A stretch of 64,000 bases of DNA. Source: Lytechinus variegatus (Eukaryota > Echinodermata > Echinoidea > Temnopleuroida > Toxopneustidae). Below, piece by piece: positions 43,930-55,164 of the stretch. The notes beneath the pieces are model-generated. The model saw nothing but the letters and a program-made list of their open reading frames with translations. It ran no database searches and had not been told where the DNA came from. Each line of letters starts with the position of its first letter. The stretch's first letter is position 1. The stretch spans positions 15,160,778-15,224,777 of the forward strand of contig NC_054755.1 in the NCBI RefSeq assembly GCF_018143015.1, in the 5' to 3' direction. A program made the position numbers and the translations under genes.

Positions 43930-44827
43930 AAAGAGATTTGTGAATATAGATTTGTAAAAAAAGGAAAAGTTATACATCTGTATCCATTTTGATCCGTACT
44001 TTGAATTCATTTACATGTACATAATACTATTAGGAGCCGAATTTGAAGTTCTTTCCCGTTCTTATTTATTCATTTCATAGAACTATGTATACACGTCATA
44101 ATGCAAGAGACATGTATGAACTACTTGTGCTGGCGCACTCTCTTCGAATCCATTGTGTGCGAAACTGACACAACAACACTACATAAGTGTAAACGCGAGA
44201 GGGCGGTAGACTATTACTTGATGTGACAAATGTTGAATTTATTTGTTATTTTTTGGCTGTTCCATCAGAAATGAATACCGATAGTTTCAAAACATTATAG
44301 AAAAAGGATTTGAACTAAAATATGACATTTCCCTGGGATGTGTGTACATACATGATCATTATTACGAAGATCATTGATTTTAGCACCCCTCAACATAGGG
44401 GTATGTTTGACTCCATATAACAAGCGTTTTTGCCCGTGACGATGCACAAATTTCATATTTTCCATCTATTTCGGACTATAATCTTTAATATAAGCTGAAG
44501 TTTGGGCCAATTCAGTGATTCAAACTTGTCTTACAATGGGGGTGACGATTGCATGTCAAGAAGACCGTAGAAGAAGCAGATCGCGTGAATGTGACTAACC
44601 ACAACCCAACACAAGGTGGCGCTATGACACATAAGCCGACTTGTGCGTCATTACTTGCTCTGTTATGGCACTCTCAGTGCAGGAGAGCGGGGAAGCAAGG
44701 TATATGATGTTTTTAAAGAGAATTATCTATTACATTCTTGTAAATGTATACAATTTGCTTGTTAATTTTGGGGGGGAGGGGGGTCTAAATTCCGCGGTCG
44801 TTCTTTAACCACCTTCTCTTATTTCAG
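43930..44827. other. spacer before the minisatellite
   Basis: No gene seen. It contains one copy of the 32-bp sequence shared with 49267-49298. Confidence 0.45.
44177..44208 (+). repeat. 32-bp sequence, inverted exact copy at 49267-49298
   Basis: Begins CACTACATAAG and ends GAGGGCGGTA. All 32 bases match the reverse complement of 49267-49298. The pair brackets the minisatellite, 5.1 kb apart. Confidence 0.9.
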
Positions 44828-47800
44828 TCTCCTTCTTGCTCTTTATTTATTATCTCTTTCTTATATTCTTTATTTTTCCTTCTTCCATCTTCTCTTATGT
44901 TATTCTTTGTTTTTCCTTCTTTCATCTTCTCTTATGTTATTCTTTGTTTTTCCTTCTTTCATCTTCTCTTATGTTATTCTTTGTTTTTCCTTCTTTCATC
45001 TTCTCTTATGTTATTCTTTGTTTTTCCTTCTTTCATCTTCTCTTATGTTATTCTTTGTTTTTCCTTCTTTCATCTTCTCTTATGTATTCTTTGTTTTTCC
45101 TTCTTTCATCTTCTCTTATGTTATTCTTTGTTTTTTCCTTCTTTCATCTTCTCTTATGTTATTCTTTGTTTTTCCTTCTTTCATCTTCTCTTATGTTATT
45201 CTTTGTTTTTCCTTCTTTCATCTTCTCTTATGTTATTCTTTGTTTTTCCTTCTTTCATCTTCTCTTATGTTATTCTTTGTTTTTCCTTCTTTCATCTTCT
45301 CTTATGTTATTCTTTGTTTTTCCTTCTATCATCTTCTCTTATGTTATTCTTTGTTTTTCCTTCTTTCATCTTCTCTTATGCTATTCTTTGTTTTTCCTTC
45401 TTTCATTTTCTCTTATGTTATTCTTTATTTTTCTTTCATATTCTCTTATGTTATTCTTTATTTTTTTATTTTATCGTCTTCTCTTATGTTATTCTTTGTT
45501 TTTCCTTCTTTCATCTTCTCTTATGTTATTCTTTGTTTTTCCTTCTATCATCTTCTCTTATGTTATTCTTTATTTTTCCTTCTTTCATCTTCTCTTATGT
45601 TATTCTTTGTTTTTCCTTCTTTCATCTTCTCTTATGTTATTCTTTGTTTTTCCTTCTTTCATCTTCTCTTATGTTATTCTTTATTTTTCTTTCTTTAATC
45701 TTCTCTTATGTTACTCTTTATTTTTCCTTCTTTCATCTTCTCTTATGTTATTCTTTGTTTTTCCTTCTTTCATCTTCTCTTATGTTATTCTTTGTTTTTC
45801 CTTCTTTCATCTTCTCTTATGTTATTCTTTGTTTTTCCTTCTTTAATTTTCTCTTATGTTATTCTTTGTTTTTCCTTCTTTCATCTTCTCTTATGTTATT
45901 CTTTGTTTTTCCTTCTTTCATCTTCTCTTATGTTATTCTTTGTTTTTCCTTCTTTCATCTTCTCTTATGTTATTCTTTATTTTTCCTTCTATTATCTTCT
46001 CTTATGTTATTCTTTGTTTTTCCTTCTTTCATCTTCTCTTATGTTATTCTTTGTTTTTCCTTCTATCATCTTCTCTTATGTTATTCTTTGTTTTTCCTTC
46101 TATCATCTTCTCTTATGTTATTCTTTGTTTTTCCTTCTTTCATCTTCTCTTATGTTATTCTTTGTTTTTCCTTCTTTCATCTTCTCTTATGTTATTCTTT
46201 GTTTTCCTTCTATCATCTTCTCTTATGTTATTCTTTGTTTTTCCTTCTTTCATCTTCTCTTATGTTACTCTTAATTTGTCCTTCTTTCATCTTCTCTATG
46301 TTATTCTTTGTTTTTTTCCTTCTTTCATCTTCTCTTATGTTATTCTTTGTTTTTCCTTCTTTCATCTTCTCTTATGTTATTCTTTGTTTTTCCTTCTTTC
46401 ATCTTCTCTTATGTTATTCTTTGTTTTTCCTTCTTTCATCTTCTCTTATGTTATTCTTTGTTTTTCCTTCTTTAATCTTCTCTTATGTTATTCTTTATTT
46501 TTCCTTCTTTAATCTTCTCTTATGTTATTCTTTATTTTTCCTTCTTTCATCTTCTCTTATGTTATTCTTTGTTTTTCCTTCTTTCATCTTCTCTTATGTT
46601 ATTCTTTGTTTTTCCTTCTTTCATCTTCTCTTATGTTATTCTTTATTTTTCCTTCTTTCATCTTCTCTTATGTTATTCTTTGTTTTTCCTTCTTTCATCT
46701 TCTCTTATGTTATTCTTTGTTTTTCCTTCTTTCATTTTCTCTTATGTTATTCTTTATTTTTCTTTCATCTTCTCTTATGTTATTCTTTGTTTTTCCTTCT
46801 TTCATCTTCTCTTATGTTATTCTTTGTTTTTCCTTCTTTCATCTTCTCTTATGTTATTCTTTGTTTTTCCTTCTTTCATCTTCTCTTATGTTATTCTTTG
46901 TTTTTCCTTCTTTCATCTTCTCTTATGTTATTCTTTGTTTTTCCTTCTTTCATCTTCTCTTATGTTATTCTTTGTTTTTCCTTCTTTCATCTTCTCTTAT
47001 GTTATTCTTTGTTTTTTTCCTTCTTTCATATTCTCTTATGTTATTCTTTGTTTTTCCTTCTATCATCTTCTCTTATGTTATTCTTTGTTTTTCCTTCTAT
47101 TATCTTCTCTTATGTTATTCTTTGTTTTTCCTTCTTTCATCTTCTCTTATGTTATTCTTTGTTTTTCCTTCTTTCATCTTCTCTTATGTTATTCTTTGTT
47201 TTTCCTTCTTTCATCTTCTCTTATGTTATTCTTTGTTTTTCCTTCTATCATATTCTCTTATGCTATTCTTTGTTTTTCCTTCTTTCATCTTCTCTTATGT
47301 TATTCTTTGTTTTCCTTCTTTAATCTTCTCTTATGTTATTCTTTGTTTTTCCTTCTTTCATCTTCTCTTATGTTATTCTTTGTTTTTTTCCTTCTTACAT
47401 CTTCTCTTATGTTATTCTTTGTTTTTCCTTCTTTCATCTTCTCTTATGTTATTCTTTGTTTTTCCTTCTTTCATCTTCTCTTATGTTATTCTTTGTTTTT
47501 CCTTCTTTTATCTTCTCTTATGTTATTCTTTGTTTTTCCTTCTTTCATCTTCTCTTATGTTATTCTTTGTTTTTCCTTCTATCATCTTCTCTTATGTTAT
47601 TCTTTATTTTTCCTTCTTTCATCTTCTCTTATGTTATTCTTTGTTTTTCCTTCTTTAATCTTCTCTTATGTTATTCTTTGTTTTTTCCTTCTTTCATCTT
47701 CTCTTATGTTATTCTTTGTTTTTCCTTCTTTCATCTTCTCTTATGTATTCTTTGTTTTTCCTTCTTTCATCTTCTCTTATGTTATTCTTTGTTTTTTCCT

Positions 47801-48870
47801 TCTTTCATCTTCTCTTATGTTATTCTTTGTTTTTCCTTCTTTCATCTTCTCTTATGTTATTCTTTGTTTTTCCTTCTATCATCTTCTCTTATGTTATTCT
47901 TTGTTTTTCCTTCTTTCATCTTCTCTTATGTTATTCTTTGTTTTTCCTTCTTTAATCTTCTCTTATGTTATTCTTTGTTTTTCCTTCTTTCATCTTCTCT
48001 TATGTTATTCTTTGTTTTTCCTTCTTTCATCTTCTCTTATGTTATTCTTTATTTTTCCTTCTTTCATCTTCTCTTATGTTATTCTTTATTTTTCCTTCTT
48101 TCATCTTCTCTTATGTTATTCTTTGTTTTTCCTTCTTTCATCTTCTCTTATGTTATTCTTTGTTTTTCCTTCTTTCATCTTCTCTTATGTTATTCTTTGT
48201 TTTTCCTTCTTTCATCTTCTCTTATGTTATTCTTTGTTTTTCCTTCTTTCATCTTCTCTTATGTTATTCTTTATTTTTCCTTCTTTCATCTTCTCTTATG
48301 TTATTCTTTGTTTTTCCTTCTTTAATCTTGTCTTATGTTATTCTTTGTTTTTCCTTCTTTCATCTTCTCTTATGTTATTCTTTATTTTTCCTTCTTTCAT
48401 CTTCTCTTATGTTATTCTTTGTTTTTCCTTCTTTCATCTTGTCTTATGTTATTCTTTGTTTTTCCTTCTTTCATCTTCTCTTATGTTATTCTTTGTTTTT
48501 TCCTTCTTTAATCTTCTCTTATGTTATTCTTTGTTTTTCCTTCTTTCATCTTCTCTTATGTTATTCTTTGTTTTTCCTTCTTTCATCTTCTCTTATGTTA
48601 TTCTTTGTTTTTCCTTCTTTCATCTTCTCTTATGTTATTCTTTGTTTTTCCTTCTATCATATTCTCTTATGCTATTCTTTATTTTTCCTTCTATTATCTT
48701 CTCTTATGTTATTCTTTGTTTTTTCTTCCTATTATCTTCTCTTAAGTTATTCTTTGTTTTTCCTTCTATTATCTTCTCTTAAGTTATTCTTTGTTTTTCC
48801 TTTTTTCATCTTCTCTTAATGTATTATTTGTTTGTTTTTTCTTTCGACTTCTCCTATGTTATTTTTTGCT
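44828..48870 (+). repeat. 37-bp minisatellite, about 105-110 copies
   Basis: The unit contains TTCATCTTCTCTTATGTTAT followed by TCTTTGTTTTTCC. Variants (TATCATC, TTAATC, TTTATTT, and 34-39-bp length variants) are interspersed. Edge units are the most degenerate. A rare pair of length variants near 45082-45150 recurs at about 47743-47810, so large blocks have been duplicated inside the array. Since 37 is not a multiple of 3 and the unit lacks stops in all three + frames, it makes overlapping frames of up to 808 codons with a 37-residue hydrophobic repeat. These are not genes. Confidence 0.95.
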
Positions 48871-49180
48871 TTTCCTTATGCTCCGTTTTACCTTTTATCC
48901 TATTTTATGAAGAAATAATTGATTATTAAAAAGAAGGCGGATCGAGGATCAAAGGGGGTAATTGCTTGCGAGACGTGTGTTCGTCAGGCGCGTTTTTTTT
49001 GGGGGGTTGCTTTGGGGACTACTTCCCCAAAATCGTTCAAGTCCTCCCCCCTCCCGAAAATTTTTCGACCAGAAAGAAAGAAAATTATATACATGTATAT
49101 TGGTCATATACGCGTATCCATTTATTGCTTAATGCAGTATTCCATTCATCACCCGGTCGCTAAACGCTCCCTCACAAAAT

Positions 49181-49892
49181 ATTATGCGGCTAATAGCAGC
49201 ATAATTTGGTCGTAAAATTGGAGGAGGACAAAAGTTATCCGCATTATTTTGATGCTGCTATTAGTATACCGCCCTCTCGCGTTTACACTTATGTAGTGGT
49301 GCGGTCACAAGGTCACCCTTTTCCAACACAACCGCATCGGAGGGGGCGTGTCCAGTTGTCATGACAATTATCCCCATTTTTCAGGACGGGCGTTCGTAAA
49401 AATAATGCGGCTTATTTTCGGAGTTTGTGAACGCAATTTTTATTGAATTATCCGCATTACTCTTAGGCGGCTAATTGGAGGATAGGTTTATGAAAAGGGT
49501 ATAAATGCAGAATACATTATTGCTCTCAAGTGCATTATGCGGCTAATAGCAGCATAATTTGGTCGTAAAATTGGAGGAGGACCAGAGTTATCCGCATTAT
49601 TTTGATGCTGCTATTATCCGCATAATAGCAGCATCGGGACAAGATTTGGAGTTTATGAACGCATTTCCAAATAATGCGGATAATTGCCATGGTGCGGTCA
49701 CAAGGTCACCCTTTTCCAACACAACCGCATCGGAGGGGGCGTGTCCAGTTGTCATGACGATTATCCGCCTTTTTCAGGACGGGCGCTCGTAAAAATAATG
49801 CGGCTTATTTTCGGAGTTTGTGAACGCAAGTTTTATTTAATTATCCGCATTATTCTTAGGCGGCTAATTGGAGGATGGGTTTATGAAAGGGT
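49181..49892 (+). repeat. tandem pair of a GCGGATAAT-rich repeat
   Basis: Unit 1 (49181-49500) and unit 2 (49534-49892) share ATTATGCGGCTAATAGCAGC, the stretch from GGTGCGGTCACAAGG to TCCAGTTGTCATGAC, and the end AGGCGGCTAATTGGAGGAT. Each has short internal palindromes of the GCGGATAAT/ATTATCCGC type, like foldback transposons. Unit 1 has lost about 74 bp in the middle and has about 33 bp of unrelated DNA in their place. Confidence 0.8.
49267..49298 (-). repeat. 32-bp filler, inverted exact copy of 44177-44208
   Basis: It sits exactly where unit 1 of the tandem pair differs from unit 2, as a patch. Confidence 0.85.
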
Positions 49893-50773
49893 AGAGGTCT
49901 ATGATCTCCTGCAATATAGTAGACTGCCTCGCAATTTTTTTTTCAGATTAACCTAACTGTCACGAAACCAAGCTGAAGTATATTCTCGCCTTGATGCAAA
50001 GAAATACCCGTGACTAAAAGCTTGCGAGAAGTTATTTTATTACAGGTTCAAGACTTCACGATGAATCTTCAACACACATGTGTATATAGTTCAACAGAAG
50101 AGCAATGAAATACCAGCTCTGAGATATACGTCTCCCTCTCTTTCGTAGCGATACTCTCTTCAGACTAGAATTCGCTTTCCTTCCACTATCTATAAACTAC
50201 TATTACATAAATATAACACTCTATTACATAGAAATATATAAAGAATTTTCTACCATTTGTTTTTCCTTGTCCAAAATTACATAAACTACACTAGCTAATC
50301 CTGATTCGGGACTGACTTACATAAGTTATATTATTCCTTATCTTGGACCGGATGTCAAGGGATAAATAGAAAATCTACTTGGAACCAATCATCTAACAGG
50401 ACCACCTTACATAAGCATCGGGATGCGTCTTTAAAGAAATACATAACAAAACTTCTTTGGACCAATCACATCATAGGAGTTCCTTACATAAATTGAGTTA
50501 TTCCTTGTCTGGAGATGGATACAAAGAGTAACAAAGAATAACCACTTCTGGCAAATGATACCATAGGGCTATCTTGCATATGTGTCTGAAAATAAACTAA
50601 AGTTTTGTAATGAGAAACTCTTTCGGACCAATCACAGTTTAGTACTTTCTTTCATAAACTGTGTTTTTCCAGACAAGGGTAATGAGTGTTTATCCCTCCC
50701 TCGAAGTTTGTATACCAAGGACAAAGACTCCTGCAGTAGGAGAAGAGATCCTGGCCTATTTTGAGCCACGGCC
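49893..50773. repeat. AT-rich spacer with degenerate ~110-bp subrepeats
   Basis: From about 50260 to 50700 the words GGACCAATCA and CTTACATAA (or near variants) recur several times at spacings of roughly 60-170 bp. No coding frame is convincing. Confidence 0.5.
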
Positions 50774-50874
50774 TTAACCCTATCTTAACTGGGCTATTTC
50801 AGACCAGGATATACTGTGGGTCAAATTTACCCCCCCCCCCCCCACTCAGATTTCGGCTGCTGATTGCACCATCG

Positions 50875-53673
50875 CACAGTGGGCCAGGAGAGAGCAAAAG
50901 TGCGCCAAAACTGGTTTTTGGTCATGAAACAAATTTTGTTTTTTCCATGTTCTAAGCAAAGATTAGAACCTGTAGGATGTCTCCATACAATATTTCTCCA
51001 TGAAATTGATTATTAGTTGCCCATTTTATTCAATATTACCGGAAAAATGACCCTTTACGGCTACCGCATGTGAAAATGACACGTTTTAGATATTTCACTG
51101 TTTCAACAAAACGGATAGCTTAATTTATTTCTAATTCACGGTAATTTTTGATGAATGATTGTTTTAAGTGATCAAAAATTTTCAAGATAAAATGATGATC
51201 CCTTCAGAGGTAATTTTGTTCGAAACCATTTGACAATGGGGGGTTTTAGCAATATTTTTTTTCATGAGCATTTCTTTTACAAATTGCTGCCGATTGCTGC
51301 GCTATAAATACCATGACGGTCTTTGTTATAGTTCATGCTTTACAATGATACCAAATTTAGCTGCAGATACGTGCATTTTCTGGAGATATAACCAATTTTC
51401 CAACCACATGTTCGCCGTATTTATCACAAAAAGACGTTCCAAGTTAGTGTCCCATTATGCGCGTGCCGAACGTTGCGGGTGACATTAAACAAACTCCCCG
51501 CTACCTTCGGGACCGTATAAGGCCGTATCTCTGTGAAACTCACCGTCGCGTGGTGGGAGAGAGAGAGAGAGAGGGGGTGCTCAGGTGTCTGGTTCTTTAG
51601 ACTGGTATCTTCCTAAAATATTTTCGTTAAACATACGTTAAGACAAGCTGTCATTTCCACTTCCACTAACTATATAGTAATACATGTAAAACAACTTCAT
51701 TTTGATGTCAAACTGTTCCATCCCGTGTTGCATATATGCTGTCATTCTGAGAAGATTAATTCTTAAGGTAAGATTCCCGGGTAAGATTATCAATTTGATT
51801 TGTTGTTCATAAACCAAGTCCTACTGTATATCGCTATCATGAAGCAAGTCCTACTGTATATTGCTATAACACACATGACTAGGGATGTGATTGGTTTCAC
51901 TCAGTTTTCTGCCAAAAAATGAAAATGACAGATACGTGGGATCTATACAAGTATAAAGTTGCATTATCATTATTAGTATTTATCCCCCCCCCCAAAAAAA
52001 AAAAAAGAAGAAAAAAAGGAAGGGTTTGTATACACGTATGAATTCGTTTATCTCTTGGCTCATTCTAAATTTGCTATAAATTATTGTTAAAATCAATCAA
52101 GAAGGAAGTGCATATTATCATTTCAAGGATTGATTGGTCTATGACTCTTATTGACTTTATATGTATTCCACAGACTAATGGTAACAAGTGACATTGTGAT
52201 TAGTAGCAAATTTTTAAGAGTACAACAAGCACAGCCTCTTCCTCCTGATGTTCAAAGTACATGTATGCTAAAAGATCCTCTCACCAAAGACATAATGGTT
52301 GTTGAGATAACAGAGAGAGACTCTGTTTCGGAATAACTTTGTATACGCTGTTCTTGGTGAAATATATAGGTAGGCCTTGTACCGATTAACCTGCAGAGGA
52401 CCCGGCCTCTATTATTTATCATTGGGATAATTATTTTAAAGATTTCACTGTCCAATACTGGCATCAATCCATTTTAATTCATGTAGGTGTGGTTAATCAT
52501 TGTACCCATTGAATAAAAATACCCCTTTGCATTTTTTTTACAATTTCACTTTGAATTTTACAATTCCGGATTCATGGTAGGGCGCCCTCTTTAACCCTAA
52601 ATAGACTGGGCTATTTCGACGCCTAAGAAGACGGGGGGGGGGCTGATTCAGCCCTCCCCCCTTATGATCTCGGCCGTCGATCGCGCGATCGCGACGAAAA
52701 TTGGCACACGCATTACCCTTGGCATTACCTACAAAACTATAACATCAAATTCTTCAAAAAATCTCATGTCTCATTAATGATGCTAATTTATGCGTAAAAC
52801 CATAAGTTTGCTCTTATTAATAAAATAATGCCCCTGAATTGCTTATTTTTGTTTCACATACTCTAGATAGGCATCTGATCAAATTTATTTTTAAAAAATT
52901 TCAACATCACATTTATTTTCTTATGTTTTCTATTGTTTTCTAAATTTCTTATGTATTTCTTTGTTTTTCGAATTTTTGTGTTTTTATTGTTTTTTCAATG
53001 TAAATTGTCAAGGGCTTAATTAATTGATTTTAAGCAGTCAAAGGAAAAATAATGATAAATTTATGAATTTTGGCTGAAAACACTATTTGCATTGGATTTG
53101 TACACAAATTCACGTTTTTGAGTAATTTGGGGTCTGCATGCATTTACAAAATGTTGCGTAATTTCGGAACCGAGTACCTGGGGGTCACAATTTTGGTCTC
53201 AAAAGTTGCCCGAGACTTGAAAGTAAAGAGTCAGTGAGCGACGCGGTCAAAAAATTTTGCGCGGCGGATTTATCGCGAAAAATGTCGAGGGGGGGCTGAA
53301 TCAACCCCCAGTCTTTTTAGGGTTAAGCGATACTCAAGTCACAAATTGAATTGTTTGTACCCCGAGCACAGACTTTTTTTTTGTTTGTTTGCCTGTTTAT
53401 GTGTTTGCTGTTTGCTAATATGCTTCCTCATTGCTGAAATTTTTCTAAAACTAGTTTCTGAAAATTTGAAAATTATTGTAGAATTAGAAACATGTAATTT
53501 CTTCTCAAATGTTAACAGCCAATCAGAAAACAGTATTTTAATGACGTCATCAATATTTGAAAATACTTTTATTGAATTCTACGGGTGAAATTACCCCTAT
53601 CTACCAAATTTAATCGTATAAATATGTGAAAAAAGGGTTTTGTCGCACTTTGGGTTCATTCTGGCCCACTGTG
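50875..53673. mobile_element. 2.8-kb DNA transposon with terminal inverted repeats
   Basis: The left end is CACAGTGGGCCAG. The right end reverse-complements to the same 13 bases, and imperfect pairing continues through AAAGTGCG about 37 bp in. CATCG flanks both ends (50870-50874, 53674-53678), suggesting a 5-bp target duplication. No transposase was recognised, so it is non-autonomous or decayed. It sits inside one MITE and contains another. Confidence 0.65.
52595..53322. mobile_element. intact piggyBac-like MITE, 728 bp
   Basis: Flanked by TTAA on both sides. The ends CCCTAAATAGACTGGG and (reverse complement) CCCTAAAAAGACTGGG differ by one base. TTAA duplication and a CCCTA start are typical of piggyBac. 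There is no coding capacity. Confidence 0.85.
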
Positions 53674-54739
53674 CATCGCCGCGAACGTTTGCACGCGCAT
53701 AGAGCCGGTAATAAACTACAAGACTGTAAAGTGAAATTTTAAAAAAATAAATTGGTTATATATTTATAAATAATTTTTTGCGAATAAGCTATGAAATTTG
53801 CCCTAATTTTTTTTTTGTGTGTGTATATTTTTGCCTTTAAGTCAGTTTATATAGCTAGTAGAATGCTAGTTTTTTTGGACAGGTGAGAGTATCAATTTTT
53901 ATATTTCTAACAAATAACTAGAAAAATGCAGATATTTTATTTATTTTTTTATGTATTTCTTTGTTTTTTATTGTTTTTCCGATGAAAGTTGTCTGGGACC
54001 CTTTTGTGATCATAAATAGCATAAAATAAGTCCATTTAAACCAACAAAAGTAGAAATAATCATACATTTATGATTTTTGGTTGAATAACACAATTTGCAT
54101 TGAAATTGTACGCGGAATCACGATTTTGAGCAATATTGGGTCTGACATACACTCACGAAATGATGCGTAAGTTTGGAACCGCGTACCTGGGCGTCGCAAA
54201 TTTGCTGCGTGGTCAGTATATTAGGCTACCCACAATAGGCAATTTTCATTGTATTACAATAAACCAACGTCGAAAATTTCTCAAGCCCCAGAACACCCCC
54301 CCCCCAAAAAAAAAACTCTAGGACCACGCCTGGTTTATGTGTGGAGCTACTAATGTGATTGAACCCCCCCCCCCTCCGGGTGTGAACCATACACGTATAA
54401 TTGTTCCCGAGAGATACCCCTTATTGGTAGGGGAAGCCGTGTCAAAATTAATTTTGGAAGGGAAGCTGAATGAATTTTACACCCTATTACAGGTTTTTGA
54501 AGAGGGATCATATTCGGGATCCTACTTCGCAAACCTACTCCGCAAAAGCGTAAAAATTATCCCCTGATTACAAAAAAGTAGGGGGAAATGCTTAAATATT
54601 TCCATTTTCCCTAAAATTTGCTCCTTTTCCGGAGAAATAGTGAACGAGCATACGTGTATAGTTGGGGGAGGGGCGGGGACTGAATATGTGCGTGAATTAT
54701 TGTTGTGTGTTAACTGTCTATCGGCCCCATGAACTATAA

Positions 54740-55030
54740 AGGCGGTTTTCCACTAGGGCGCGGACAAGACCAGGAAGGGTTGCGGAAGCTACTTTTGTCA
54801 TTTCGGCATGCTGTCCGCAACCAAATTCCGTAAATGATCTTGTCCTAGGACACAACCAGGACTGTCTGCGTATTGTCGTAGGACACTCCTGGGACTGTCC
54901 TAGGACAACATTATCTAAATAAATTTGTCGGCGTTCGGTGCGGACAGCATGCAGATCGTATTAGGACAGAACCGGAGACATTTAGGACAACGTCACGAGT
55001 GGTAAATTCAAGGACTAGGACAATCGGACA
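54740..55030 (+). mobile_element. left part of a GGACAAGACC-type MITE
   Basis: Begins GGCGGTTTTCCACTAGGGC, followed by repeated GGACA/TCCTAGGACA words. The end is related in reverse complement to the end at 60675. No right end follows nearby. Confidence 0.55.
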
Positions 55031-55164
55031 ACTTGCGAATACTCCATGAAAATTATCATTCATATATTTTTTTGATGAATTTAGGGGTGTTATTTTGGGT
55101 TTTCTTCGACTACAAAGACTATATAGGATTTTCTTTTATTTCAAATCAAATTGCATACATTGGT

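Larger units (their letters stand above)
50778..54200. mobile_element. outer piggyBac-like MITE copy, split by insertion
   Basis: It starts at TTAA (50774-50777) with CCCTATCTTAACTGGGC. The left part ends at 50874 and the right part resumes at 53679 with GCCGCGAACG..., matching the inner order of the intact copy at 52595. It continues to GCGTACCTGGGCGTCGCAAA, where homology stops near 54200, about 125 bp short of the expected right end. Confidence 0.65.

Noticed and set aside
44836-48819. Very long hydrophobic frames (up to 808 codons) with 37-residue repeats
   Set aside because: All come from the 37-bp minisatellite read in three frames. No splice sites, promoter or non-repeat coding sequence supports them.
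44828-48870. CRISPR-like array
   Set aside because: The 37-bp units are directly adjacent with no unique spacers, in eukaryotic DNA. It is a minisatellite.
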